From Thermoleophilaceae bacterium (GTDB lineage Bacteria > Actinomycetota > Thermoleophilia > Solirubrobacterales > Thermoleophilaceae): a DNA stretch of 64,000 bases. Of this stretch, positions 25,057 through 33,954 are shown piece after piece. The notes beneath the pieces were generated by a model. It searched no databases and was not told the origin of the DNA. It saw only the letters and a list, made by a program, of their open reading frames with translations. How positions within the stretch are numbered: the stretch's first letter is position 1; every line of letters begins with the position of its first letter. The translations under genes and the position numbers were made by a program. Where the stretch lies: the NCBI GenBank assembly GCA_016929195.1, contig JAFGJG010000074.1, positions 1 through 64,000 of the forward strand. The letters are read 5' to 3'.

Positions 25057-27396
25057 ATGGCCAGCACCCCGGCCAAGCGCCGCACGACGAGACGCAGCAA
25101 GCGCGCCGCCAACGGCGGCAAGGCGAAGCGCGACTTCGAGCGTCACCCCGTCGACGAGCACAGCGGGCAGGCGCCCGTCGGCCCGCGCGAGCGGCTGACC
25201 GACGACCAGCGCGTCCTCCTCGGGGATCTGTTCGCCGTCGTCGAGGAGCACGCGGACGAGGCCGCCGAGACGGTCGACCGCGAGCTGGTCCAGAAGGCGT
25301 ACGTGTTCGCGTGCGAGCGGCACGCGGACCAGCGCAGGGCGAGCGGCGAGGACTTCATCGTGCACCCGGTCGGCGTGGCCAAGATCTGCGCCGGGATGCG
25401 GCTCGACACGGGGACGCTGTGCGCCGCGCTCCTGCACGACACCGTCGAGGACACGAGCGCCTCGCTCGAGGAGGTCGTGGCCGAGTTCGGCGAGGAGGTC
25501 GGCGCGCTCGTAGACGGCGTCACGAAGCTGTCCGGCGTCACCTTCCAGAGCCGCGACGACCGCCAGGCCGAGAACTACCGCAAGATGATGGTCGCGATGG
25601 CCCGGGACATCCGGGTCATCCTCATCAAGCTCGCCGACCGGCTCCACAACATGCGCACGCTCGGCTCGATGCCGAAGCAGAAGCAGCAGGAGAAGGCCAA
25701 GGAGACGCTCGAGATCTTCGCGCCACTGGCGCACCGCCTCGGCATCCACGCGATCAAGTGGGAGCTCGAGGACCTCTCGTTCTCCACGCTGCACCCGCGC
25801 AAGTACAACGAGATCAAGCAGCTCGTCAGCCAGCAGCGCACCGAGCGCGAGGCCTACGTGTCGCGCGCCGGGCAGTACCTCGAGAAGGAGCTGCTGGCCG
25901 TCGGCATCAACGCCGAGATCTCAGGGCGCGCGAAGCACTTCTACTCCATCTACTCGAAGATGACGAAGAAGGGCCGCGAGTTCAACGAGATCTACGACCT
26001 CACGGCGATGCGGGTCATCGTCGAGTCGGTCAAGGACTGCTACGGCGCCGTCGGCGTCATCCATTCGCTCTGGAAGCCGCTCCCGGGCCGCTTCAAGGAC
26101 TGGGTCGCGATGCCCAAGTTCAACATGTACCAGGCCCTGCACACGACGGTGATCGGGCCCGAGGGCCGGCCGCTCGAGATCCAGATCCGCACCGAGGACA
26201 TGCACCGCACCGCCGAGTTCGGCGTGGCGGCGCACTGGATCTACAAGAACGGGGGCGCCGGGCCGCCGGAGGAGAAGGTCGAGTGGCTCACGCACATGCT
26301 CGATTGGCAGCAGGAGACCACCGACCCGCAGGAGTTCGCGCAGACGCTGAAGGCCGACCTCTTCGAGGACGAGGTCTTCGTGTTCACGCCGAAGGGCGAG
26401 GTCAAGTCGCTCGCCTCCGGGGCCACGCCGCTCGACTTCGCCTACTCGGTCCATACCGACGTGGGTCACCGCTGCGTGGGCGCGAAGGTGAACGGCAAGA
26501 TCGTGCCGCTCCACTACGAGCTGCGCTCGGGGGACATCTGCGAGGTGCTCACCTCGAAGAAGGAGCGCGGCCCTTCGCGCGACTGGCTGATGCTCGCGAA
26601 GACCACGCGCGCCCAGTCGAAGATCCGCGCCTGGTTCACACGTGAGAAGCGCGAGGACTCCGAGCGCAGCGGCCGCGAGATCCTGCACGAGAACCTCAAG
26701 CGGTCGGGCCTGCCGTCCCAGAAGATCGTCGGCTCGCCGCTGCTCGCCGACGTGATCCGCGAGATGGGCTTCCAGAAGGCCGAGGACTTCTACATCGCGC
26801 TCGGCCAGGCCAAGATCTCGCCCAAGACCGTCACGAGCAAGCTGATGGGCCGGCTGAAGGAGGGCGAGTCGGCGATCGAGCCGCCGTCGGTGGCGGCGGA
26901 GCTGATGGAGCGCAAGGAGACCCCGAAGCGCACCGCGGCCTCGTCCACCTACGGGATCAAGGTCGACGGCGTGGACGACGTGATGCTGCGGCTGGCGAAG
27001 TGCTGCCGGCCGGTGCCCGGCGATCCGATCGTGGGCTACATCTCGCTCGGCAAGGGCATCACGATCCACCACGAGCAGTGCTCGAACGCGCGGGCGCTTA
27101 TGAAGAGCCCGGAGCGGTTCACGAAGGTGGAGTGGGAGGGGGACACCACGAGCTCCTTCCGCGTCGAGCTCCAGATCGACGCCTGGGACCGCCACCGCCT
27201 GCTCGAGGACCTCTCGCGCGCGTTCGCCGAGACCGGAATCAACATCCTCGAGGCCCGCTGCACTGTCGTGCACCCGATGGTCAAGAACCGGTTCGTGGTC
27301 GAGGTGGGGGACACCACGGCGCTGAAGACCTGCGTCACGCGGCTGCGGAACATCGAGTCGGTCTTCGACGCCTACAGGATCACGCCGACGACCTGA
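25057..27396 (+). CDS. rel: Bifunctional (p)ppGpp synthetase/hydrolase RelA/SpoT
   Basis: 779 residues with the complete RSH order. The HD hydrolase domain (about residues 75-230) has intact HDTVEDT with His127-Asp128. The synthetase domain (about 255-400) holds RAKHFYSIYSKM and YDLTAMRVIV. TGS follows (VFVFTPKGEVKSLASGATPLDFAYSVH), then a zinc-finger-type region with Cys-Cys (KCCRPVPGDPIVGYISLGKG, near residue 648) and a C-terminal ACT domain (RVELQIDAWDRHRLLEDLSRAF). Both activities look functional. A basic tail (KRRTTRRSKRAANGGKAKR) precedes the catalytic part. TAGAAT at 25045-25050 ends 6 bases before the ATG. It sets the stringent response by binding stalled ribosomes. Confidence 0.98.
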   Translation: MASTPAKRRTTRRSKRAANGGKAKRDFERHPVDEHSGQAPVGPRERLTDDQRVLLGDLFAVVEEHADEAAETVDRELVQKAYVFACERHADQRRASGEDFIVHPVGVAKICAGMRLDTGTLCAALLHDTVEDTSASLEEVVAEFGEEVGALVDGVTKLSGVTFQSRDDRQAENYRKMMVAMARDIRVILIKLADRLHNMRTLGSMPKQKQQEKAKETLEIFAPLAHRLGIHAIKWELEDLSFSTLHPRKYNEIKQLVSQQRTEREAYVSRAGQYLEKELLAVGINAEISGRAKHFYSIYSKMTKKGREFNEIYDLTAMRVIVESVKDCYGAVGVIHSLWKPLPGRFKDWVAMPKFNMYQALHTTVIGPEGRPLEIQIRTEDMHRTAEFGVAAHWIYKNGGAGPPEEKVEWLTHMLDWQQETTDPQEFAQTLKADLFEDEVFVFTPKGEVKSLASGATPLDFAYSVHTDVGHRCVGAKVNGKIVPLHYELRSGDICEVLTSKKERGPSRDWLMLAKTTRAQSKIRAWFTREKREDSERSGREILHENLKRSGLPSQKIVGSPLLADVIREMGFQKAEDFYIALGQAKISPKTVTSKLMGRLKEGESAIEPPSVAAELMERKETPKRTAASSTYGIKVDGVDDVMLRLAKCCRPVPGDPIVGYISLGKGITIHHEQCSNARALMKSPERFTKVEWEGDTTSSFRVELQIDAWDRHRLLEDLSRAFAETGINILEARCTVVHPMVKNRFVVEVGDTTALKTCVTRLRNIESVFDAYRITPTT

Positions 27397-27434
27397 GGGC
27401 TGCGAACCGGCGCCGTCCGGTGTCCTCGGTCGCT

Positions 27435-27451
27435 CGCGTGCGGAGCACGCG
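27435..27451 (+). terminator. Hairpin after rel
   Basis: CGCGTGC (27435-27441) and GCACGCG (27445-27451) are perfect 7-base arms with a GGA loop, 39 bases after the rel stop; no T-run follows. Ten bases further a perfect 12-base palindrome, CGTCCTAGGACG (27462-27473), occupies the same gap; its role is not known. Confidence 0.5.
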
Positions 27452-27541
27452 TCGCTCCCTGCGTCCTAGGACGACTCGGTTCTCGCGCTCCGCCGGCGAG
27501 CTGACGCCGACGACCCGGTTGCATTCCGGCCCGTGCCGCTG

Positions 27542-27555
27542 CGAACGTATGTTCG
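27542..27555 (+). promoter_or_regulatory. LexA-type SOS box overlapping the dinB start
   Basis: CGAACGTATGTTCG matches the Gram-positive/actinobacterial LexA operator CGAAC-N4-GTTCG exactly in both half-sites. The ATG at 27549-27551 lies in its centre-right, so bound LexA would cover the start codon region. Only copy of this pattern noticed in the window. Confidence 0.85.
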
Positions 27556-28739
27556 TGCCGCGCGAGGCCACCATCCTTCACGCCGACCTCGACTCGTTCT
27601 TCGCGTCGGTCGAGCAGCGCGACGACCGCCGGCTGCGCGGGAAGCCGGTCATCGTGGGCGGCGGGGTGGTGCTCGCGGCCAGCTACGAGGCCAAGGCCAG
27701 AGGCGTGCGCGGCGCGATGGGCGGGCGGCTCGCCAAGCGGCTGTGCCCTGACGCGATCGTGGTTCCGCCGCGCATGGAGGCCTACTCGCAGGCCAGCAAG
27801 GACGTCTTCAGGGTGTTCGAGGAGACAGCGCCCGAGGTGGAGGCGATCTCCATCGACGAGGCATTCCTCGACGTTCGCGGGCTCGAGCGCTTCAAGGGCA
27901 CGCCGGTCGAGATCGCCCGGCGGCTCCGGCACGACGTGCGGACCGAGGTGGGGCTGCCAATCACGGTCGGGATCGCGGTGACCAAGTTCCTCGCCAAGGT
28001 GGCGAGCGCCGTGGCAAAGCCCGACGGCCTGCTGCTCGTGACGCCCGGCGAGGAGCTCGAGTTCCTCCACCCGCTGCCGGTCGAGCGGCTCTGGGGCGTC
28101 GGGCCGAAGACCGCGGAGAAGCTGCACGCGCGCGGGCTCACCAAGGTATGGGAGGTGGCCCGGCTGCCGGAGGCGGTGCTCGTGGACATGCTCGGGCGCG
28201 CCTCCGGGCGGAAGCTCCACGCGCTCGCGCACAATCGCGACCCGCGCCCGGTCGTGCGCCGCAGGGGGCGCCGCTCTATGGGCTCCCAGCGGGCGCTCGG
28301 GCGCCGGCCGTGGACCCACGAGTCGCTCGACGCGGCCCTGGTCGGGCTGGTGGACCGGCTGTGCGGTCGCCTGCGCACGGCCCGGCGCGTGTGCCGGACG
28401 ATCACGCTGCGGCTCCGGTTCGACGACTTCACCCGGGCGACGCGGTCGCACACGATCGCCGAGGCCACCTCGCGCACACGGACGGTCCTCGTGATCCTGC
28501 GCGGGCTGCTCGCCGGGGCCATGCCGATGATCGAGCGCAAGGGGATCACGCTGATCGGCATCACACTCTCCGGCCTGGCGAGCGACAGCGCCGTCCAGCT
28601 CGCGCTGCCGCTCGAGCGCTCCACCGCGCTCGACCTCGTGCTCGACGACGTGCGCGAGCGCTTCGGATCGGACGCGATCACGCGCGCGGTGCTGCTCGGA
28701 CGCGACCCCGGCATCGCCATGCCGGTGCTCCCCGACTAG
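27549..28739 (+). CDS. dinB: DNA polymerase IV (Y-family)
   Basis: 396 residues. Translesion polymerase with catalytic Asp13 (ILHADLDSFFASVEQ), Asp103-Glu104 (SIDEAFLDV), the steric-gate region in SFFASVE, helix-hairpin-helix thumb (LWGVGPKTAEKLHARGLTKV) and little-finger domain (SMGSQRALGRR, RTITLRLRFDDFTRATRSHTI). A QLALPL segment near residue 350 fits a beta-clamp binding motif. The ATG at 27549 sits inside an SOS box; GTG at 27555 is an alternative start six bases on. DNA damage induction through LexA is thus expected. The stop is shared with the converging lipid kinase gene (CTAG, 28736-28739). Confidence 0.95.
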   Translation: MFVPREATILHADLDSFFASVEQRDDRRLRGKPVIVGGGVVLAASYEAKARGVRGAMGGRLAKRLCPDAIVVPPRMEAYSQASKDVFRVFEETAPEVEAISIDEAFLDVRGLERFKGTPVEIARRLRHDVRTEVGLPITVGIAVTKFLAKVASAVAKPDGLLLVTPGEELEFLHPLPVERLWGVGPKTAEKLHARGLTKVWEVARLPEAVLVDMLGRASGRKLHALAHNRDPRPVVRRRGRRSMGSQRALGRRPWTHESLDAALVGLVDRLCGRLRTARRVCRTITLRLRFDDFTRATRSHTIAEATSRTRTVLVILRGLLAGAMPMIERKGITLIGITLSGLASDSAVQLALPLERSTALDLVLDDVRERFGSDAITRAVLLGRDPGIAMPVLPD

Positions 28740-29725
28740 GAGACGGCCATCAGCCCGCGCGGCACGGCGCGGTACTCGGCCTCGTCGTGGAGGCCGATGT
28801 AGTCGCCGTCCACCTGAACGGGAAACGGCTGGTCGTCGAGCGCCTCCACGCGCACCGTGTCCAGGCCGGGCAGGCTCTCGACCTGGCGGTGGCGGGCCAC
28901 CATCCCGGGCCGCCCGGAGAGCAGGCGCGGGATCAGCGTCGGCAGCTCGAAGGGGGTGGCCTTGCGCAGCACGGCGAGGGACAGAGAGCCGGTGTCGAGG
29001 CCCGCGCCCTCGGCCACCAGGATCGGCCGCTTGCGGAAGAACGTGAACGGATCCGAGTTCTGGACGATCACCGTCACGGCCTCGAGGTCGCGGCCGCCGG
29101 CGATCACCCGCACGCGCGGCGGTCGCACGAGGTAGCGGCGGTTGAAGATCCCGACGGCGGCGTAGCTGTAGTACCAGGCGCCGAAGCGCGCCTTGCGCCG
29201 CGGGCGGGCGTCCACGCGCTCGACGACGCTCGCGTCGAGCCCCACGCCCGATGAGAACACGAAGTGGCGCCCGTTCACCCGGCCCAGGTCGACCGGCCGC
29301 GGGCGGAAGTCGTCGGCCATCCGGAGCAGGTGCTCGGTAGCGTCCACCACGTCGTTCGGGATGCCGAGCGTCCGGGCCCACACGTTCGTGGACCCGCCCG
29401 GAAGCGCGGTGAGCGGGGTGTCCGATCCAGCGAGGCCGTTCGCCGCCTCGTTGACGGTGCCGTCGCCGCCGAAGGCGACCACAACGTCGTAGCCCTCGCT
29501 GGCCGCCTCGCGGCAGATCCGGGTGGCGTGGTCGCGCTTCTCCGTGTCGATCGCCTCGACCGAGTAGCGCGACTGGAGCGCGTACACCACGAGGTTCTTG
29601 AGCCGGTCGGAGACGGTGGTCGCGTACGGGTTCACGATCACGAGCATCCGGCGCTTGGGCGAGCGGTCCGGCAGCAGGCGCTCGGCCAGGTCCTCGGCGC
29701 GCTCGAGTGCCGTCTCGGGAGGCAC
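28736..29725 (-). CDS. YegS/DAGK-type lipid kinase
   Basis: 329 residues. The diacylglycerol-kinase catalytic domain has VIVNPYATTVSDRL, FGGDGTVNEAANGLAG (GGDGT at 86-90) and LPGGSTNVWARTLGIP (GGSTN 110-114); the C-terminal beta-sandwich ends QPFPVQVDGDYIG. Members phosphorylate diacylglycerol, sphingosine or related lipids at the membrane face. The GTG at 29723-29725 is chosen because TAGGCT (minus strand, 29734-29739) ends 8 bases before it, the same arrangement as at 7420; a GTG 24 bases upstream is possible but overlaps that hexamer's upstream side. Confidence 0.9.
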   Translation of the reverse strand: MPPETALERAEDLAERLLPDRSPKRRMLVIVNPYATTVSDRLKNLVVYALQSRYSVEAIDTEKRDHATRICREAASEGYDVVVAFGGDGTVNEAANGLAGSDTPLTALPGGSTNVWARTLGIPNDVVDATEHLLRMADDFRPRPVDLGRVNGRHFVFSSGVGLDASVVERVDARPRRKARFGAWYYSYAAVGIFNRRYLVRPPRVRVIAGGRDLEAVTVIVQNSDPFTFFRKRPILVAEGAGLDTGSLSLAVLRKATPFELPTLIPRLLSGRPGMVARHRQVESLPGLDTVRVEALDDQPFPVQVDGDYIGLHDEAEYRAVPRGLMAVS

Positions 29726-29791
29726 GGTGGAGCAGCCTAACCCCGGCACCGGAGCGAGTTACGCGCCGTTTGCTTTCCAGCCCTGCGGCCT

Positions 29792-29821
29792 TAGGCTGGA
29801 ACGGCCGATGTAACGGGAGTG
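29792..29821 (+). promoter_or_regulatory. Promoter and start-stop codon pair before the large LuxR gene
   Basis: TAGGCT (29792-29797) is followed after 10 bases by ATGTAA (29808-29813), a start codon directly followed by a stop, then CGGGA and the GTG start at 29819. The ATG occupies the place where the real start sits in most other genes here. Confidence 0.4.
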
Positions 29822-32695
29822 GACTTGGAAGCGCGAGCACGCACCGGCCACGAGGCGACCGCCTCCGACGGCCTGCTCTTCGAGCGGGGCGACGCGCTTG
29901 CCCTGATCGCGGGCGCCCTCGACGGCCTGGAGGCGGGCCATGGCTCGGTGGTCGCCCTGGACGGTCCCTTCGGCAGCGGCAAGACGGCGGTGCTCGAGGC
30001 GGGCGCCGCCCTGGCGCGCGAGCGCGGCTACGAGCTTCTCTCCGCGCACGGACGCGAGCACGAGCAGGAGCTCGAGCTCGGCGTGGCGCTCCAGCTCTTC
30101 GAGTCGCGTCTCGGGCGCGCGCGCGGACCCGAGCGCGAGCGGCTGCTCGAGGGGCCGGCGCGGGCGGCGCTCCCGCTGTTCGACGCGGGCCCGTCCGCCG
30201 ACGAGACCGAGGCTGCCGGGTCGCTCGTCCACGGCCTCTACCGCCTCGTGGCCAACCTGGCCGGCGAGCGCCCCCTCGTCCTGGCGATCGACGACGTGGA
30301 CCTGGCCGACGCCGCCACGTTCCGCTTCCTGCTCTACCTGGCCAACCGGATCGAGCCGCTGCCCGTGGCGATCGTGCTCGGGCTGGGCTCCGCGCCCCGT
30401 GCGGAGGCCGCCGACCTGCTCGACGAGGTGCTGGCGCACCGGGCCACGCGCCGCTACCGGGTGGAGCCGCTGCGCCGCTCCGGGACGGCTGCGTGGCTGC
30501 GGGCGTCGTTCTTCCCGGACGCCGACGACGCGTTCTGCAGCGCCGTCCGCGAGTCCACGGGAGGGATGCCGTGGCTCGTCCGCGAGGTGGCCCGCGAGCT
30601 CGCTACCGCCGGTGTGAGGCCGCGCGCCGGCGAAGCCGCGCGGGCGCGGCACGCGGCCCCGGAGCCGGTGGCCGCCACGCTGATGCGCCGGGCTCGCGCC
30701 GTCGACCACGAGGCGGCGAGCCTGCTCGAGGCCGCCGCGGTCCTGGGCCCCGAGGCGGATCTTCATCATGCCGCGGCGCTCGCGGGGCTCGAGCGCCAGC
30801 GCGCGGCCGAGCTCATGGACCGGCTGGCGGGCGCGGGCATCCTCGCGCCGGCCGAGCGCCTGTCCTTCGCCCAGCCGGTGCTCGCGGCGGCGGTCCACGC
30901 GGCGCTCCCCGCGGGCGAGCGCTCCGAGGCCCACCTCGCGGCGGCGCGGGCGCTCATGGAGGACGAGGCTCCCGCCGAGGCGGTGGCGGGACATCTGCTG
31001 CTGTCCGGCCGGGGCGGGGGAGACTGGGTCACGCCCGTCCTCAGGACGGCCGCGGCGAGGGCGCTCGCCATCGGCACCGCCGAGCGGGCCGTGGAGCTTC
31101 TCGAGCGGGCGCGGCGCGAGCCGCCCCCGCCGGACCAGCGCGCTCATGTGCTGCTCGAGCTGGGCCGGGCGCAGGCCGTGACCGGCGCGCCCGAGGCGCT
31201 CGCGCGCCTGACCGAGGCGATCGAGCAGCTGCCCGCCTCGGAGGATCGCGCCGGGACGGCGCTGGAGACGGGCCGCATCCTGATGGCGCTCGGCCGGCTC
31301 ACGGAGGCCGGCGCGGCGTTTGACCTCGGGCTTCGCTTCGCGGACGAGGGGAAGGGCGACGCCGCGGGCCTGCTGCGCGCGGCCGGGATCACCGCGGCCC
31401 GCCTCCAGCGCGGGCGCGCCGGCAAGCCGGCGGCGCCGGGGCTGGTGGCGCCGGAGCGCGGGGACACGCCGGCCGACCGGGCGCTGCTGGCGCAGATCGC
31501 GCTGGACGCGGCGCTGCGCGGCGACCCGGCCGAGCGCGTGCGGCACTGGGCCACCGAGGCCCTCGCGCGCGGCGCCCTCCTGGAGGACGACGGGGCCGAG
31601 GGCATCGTGTACTACCTGGCGACCTCCGCGCTCACGCTGGCCGAGGACCTGCAGATGGCCGAGGTGGCGCTGGCGGCGGCCATGGACTACGCCCGCTCAC
31701 ACGGCTCGGTGCTGGGCTTCGCCACGGCGTCGCACTTCCAGAGCGTCGCCGTCCTGCGCCGCGGCCGGCTCCCTGCCGCCGCCGAGGCCGCGCGCGCGGC
31801 CATCGACGGGGCGCGCCATGGCTGGCGGTTCGCGCTCGGCTCCGCGCACGTGGTGCTGGCGGGCGCGCTGACCGAGGCCGGCGAGCTGGACGCCGCCGAG
31901 CGCGAGATCCGGCTGGCCGAGCGGATGACCAGCAAGGACGCGGCCTCGCGCGTGGCCCACCACGGCGGTCGCGCCCAGCTCCACCTGGCCCGCGGGCGGC
32001 CCGCGCAGGCGCTGGCCGACTTCCTCGAGTGCGGCGAGACGCTTGTGGGAGCCGATGCGCCCAACCCGGCGGTGCTGCCCTGGCGGTCAGGCGCCGCGCG
32101 TGCGCTGGCGGCGCTCGGGGACCGGACCGAGGCCCGCCGGTACGCGGAGGAGGAGCTGGCGCTGGCCGAGAGCTTCGGCGCTCCCGGCGCGACCGGGCGC
32201 GCGCTGCGCACTCTCGGCGCCCTCGCCGGCGGAAAGCGCTCGATCGAGGCGCTCCAGGCGGCGGTCGCCTGCCTCGAGGAGTCGCAGACCGCGCTCGAGC
32301 GCGCGCGTGCGCTGGTGGACCTCGGAAGCGCGCTCCGGCGTGCGCGGCACACCCGCGACGCGCGCGAGCCCCTGCGCCGGGGGCTCGACCTCGCCCAGCG
32401 CTGCGGCGCCGCCGAGCTGACCGAGCGAGCCATGCGCGAGGTCACGGCCGCCGGCGCGCGTCCCCGGCGGACGGCCCTCCATGGACTCGAGGCGCTCACG
32501 CCGCGTGAGCTCCAGACGGCCGAGCTGGCCGCGGCGGGGAAGTCGAACCGCGAGATCGCGGATGCCCTCGTGGTGACCGTGAAGACGGTGGAGTGGCACC
32601 TGAAGCACAGCTACGGGAAGCTCGGGATCAACTCGCGGGCCGAGCTGGCGGATGCGCTCGGCAGGCGCCCCAACGTTTCGCAGCCGCGCCCCTAG
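29819..32695 (+). CDS. Large LuxR-family (LAL-type) regulator with ATPase domain
   Basis: 958 residues from a GTG at 29819 with CGGGA upstream. The N-terminal AAA-type domain has Walker A GPFGSGKT (49-56) and a Walker B-like LVLAIDDVDLADAATF. The middle (about residues 330-860) is Ala/Leu/Arg-rich with repeated helical pairs, consistent with TPR-like sensor repeats. The C-terminal LuxR HTH (LTPRELQTAELAAAGKSNREIA, VTVKTVEWHLKHSYGKLGI) covers about residues 890-945. LAL regulators are ATP-dependent activators, often of catabolic or secondary-metabolic genes. The target is not evident; the nearest co-directional gene is the small repeat protein. An unusual start-stop ATGTAA precedes it. Confidence 0.92.
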   Translation: MDLEARARTGHEATASDGLLFERGDALALIAGALDGLEAGHGSVVALDGPFGSGKTAVLEAGAALARERGYELLSAHGREHEQELELGVALQLFESRLGRARGPERERLLEGPARAALPLFDAGPSADETEAAGSLVHGLYRLVANLAGERPLVLAIDDVDLADAATFRFLLYLANRIEPLPVAIVLGLGSAPRAEAADLLDEVLAHRATRRYRVEPLRRSGTAAWLRASFFPDADDAFCSAVRESTGGMPWLVREVARELATAGVRPRAGEAARARHAAPEPVAATLMRRARAVDHEAASLLEAAAVLGPEADLHHAAALAGLERQRAAELMDRLAGAGILAPAERLSFAQPVLAAAVHAALPAGERSEAHLAAARALMEDEAPAEAVAGHLLLSGRGGGDWVTPVLRTAAARALAIGTAERAVELLERARREPPPPDQRAHVLLELGRAQAVTGAPEALARLTEAIEQLPASEDRAGTALETGRILMALGRLTEAGAAFDLGLRFADEGKGDAAGLLRAAGITAARLQRGRAGKPAAPGLVAPERGDTPADRALLAQIALDAALRGDPAERVRHWATEALARGALLEDDGAEGIVYYLATSALTLAEDLQMAEVALAAAMDYARSHGSVLGFATASHFQSVAVLRRGRLPAAAEAARAAIDGARHGWRFALGSAHVVLAGALTEAGELDAAEREIRLAERMTSKDAASRVAHHGGRAQLHLARGRPAQALADFLECGETLVGADAPNPAVLPWRSGAARALAALGDRTEARRYAEEELALAESFGAPGATGRALRTLGALAGGKRSIEALQAAVACLEESQTALERARALVDLGSALRRARHTRDAREPLRRGLDLAQRCGAAELTERAMREVTAAGARPRRTALHGLEALTPRELQTAELAAAGKSNREIADALVVTVKTVEWHLKHSYGKLGINSRAELADALGRRPNVSQPRP

Positions 32696-32801
32696 GGCAA
32701 CAAAAGGCGGAGACGGCGGGGTCGCGCGGAAGCTATTCAAGGGCTCGTCCGTTGCGGTCGATATACCCACCAATGCCTCCCGGGGCCCGTTGGACGATGC
32801 G

Positions 32802-33173
32802 ATGAGACGCAGTCTCAAACTTGCTCTCGATGAATTCGGACGTGCCACTCTCGAAGGAGAGGCCGCTCGCTATCGCGTTTCCGCGGGCGAGCTGGTGGGC
32901 AACGCCGCCGAGTACTTCCTCGGCGACCGCGACTCCGGCCGGCCCGCGCTGAAGGTCCCGCGGTTCGCACGCGGCGGCGCGACGCCCGAGCTGGACGTCG
33001 AGGTCGACCTCGACGAGCGCACCTGGGACGAGGCCGAAGCGGAGGCCGCGCGCCAGCGCGTGCCGCTCGAGCGCCTGCTCGAGCACGCGGCGATGTATCT
33101 GATCGCCGACCTTGATTCGGGCGAGGTCGCGGCACGCATCGCGGCCGAGGCCGCGCTCGGCGACGACCGGTAG
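32802..33173 (+). CDS. Small protein with two copies of a 37-residue repeat
   Basis: 123 residues from an ATG at 32802. Residues 10-46 and 71-107 align without gaps, offset 61, with 17 identities in 37 positions; shared parts are AAR-x-RV, an L, AA-x-x-Y and D-x-DSG. Each copy would form a helix-rich unit ending in an acidic DSG turn. There is no signal peptide or membrane segment. RV-x(3)-LV-x(2)-AA-x-Y loosely recalls ribbon-helix-helix DNA-binding proteins, but this is uncertain. It follows the LuxR gene by 106 bases and converges on the ECF sigma gene with a 9-base gap. The frame remains open upstream to 32652, so the start is not certain. Confidence 0.65.
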   Translation: MRRSLKLALDEFGRATLEGEAARYRVSAGELVGNAAEYFLGDRDSGRPALKVPRFARGGATPELDVEVDLDERTWDEAEAEAARQRVPLERLLEHAAMYLIADLDSGEVAARIAAEAALGDDR

Positions 33174-33182
33174 CCCCGCGGG

Positions 33183-33779
33183 CTAGGCCGTGATGGGCGC
33201 GGCGTCGAGCTCGCGCAGCGCGGCCTTCAGCGCGCCGCGGCCACGGTGATGGAGGCCGTGGATCGAGCTCTCGGACTTGCCGAGGCGGTCGGCGATCTCG
33301 CGCGGGGACAGCCCGGCGATGTGGCGCAGCACGAGCACCTCGCGCTGGTCGAGCGGCAGCCGCCGCAGCGCCTCGCGGAGGCACTGGGAACGCTCGAAGC
33401 CGGTCTGCTCGTGTCCCTCGTCGCTCGTGCGAACCTCCTCGAAGGGGATCTGCCGGCGGGCGCGGACGTGATCGAGGGCGAGGTTGCGGGCCACGGTCGT
33501 GATCCAGGCTGCGAACGCCACGTCGCGCTCCTCGTAGCGCTGGATCGCGGTCATGAGCTTCGCGAAGACGTTCTGGGTCACGTCCTCGGCCTCGTGCCGG
33601 TCGCGGACGATGCCGCGCACGTAGGCGCAGACGTCGTCCGAGAAGCGCACATAGAGGAAGTGGAGTGCGCTCGTGTCACCGGCCTTCGCCCTGGCGACGG
33701 CGCGGCGCACGAGGTCGGTATCCGTACTTCCCTCATGCCTACGGGCAAATCTGCCTACCTGCGCCAACGAGTCCCCCAC
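33183..33779 (-). CDS. ECF RNA polymerase sigma factor
   Basis: 198 residues from a GTG at 33777-33779. Sigma region 2 (about residues 25-95) reads LVRRAVARAKAGDTSALHFLYVRF, EAEDVTQNVFAKLMTAI and AFAAWITTVARNLALDHVRARRQ; region 4 (about 130-185) reads LRRLPLDQREVLVLRHIAGLSPREIADRLGKS with the recognition helix SESSIHGLHHRGRGALK. No anti-sigma factor is adjacent in the usual downstream position; the converging small repeat protein is the only nearby candidate partner. Possible promoters lie in 33780-33954, including TAGGGT (minus strand) near 33855. Confidence 0.93.
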   Translation of the reverse strand: MGDSLAQVGRFARRHEGSTDTDLVRRAVARAKAGDTSALHFLYVRFSDDVCAYVRGIVRDRHEAEDVTQNVFAKLMTAIQRYEERDVAFAAWITTVARNLALDHVRARRQIPFEEVRTSDEGHEQTGFERSQCLREALRRLPLDQREVLVLRHIAGLSPREIADRLGKSESSIHGLHHRGRGALKAALRELDAAPITA

Positions 33780-33954
33780 GGTTGCTGACGTACGGTCCGC
33801 TCCGCGTGTACCCCCGCGGCGAAGCGAAGCAGACCAGAGAGCCGACCCTACGCCCGGGGGGTTACGGGTGCACTAGGGTCGCGCCCCCAGTCTTTTCTTC
33901 ACGAATCGGCTCTAACTCGCTATTTGCCCGCTTCCACGTACCCCATGCGGGTCC

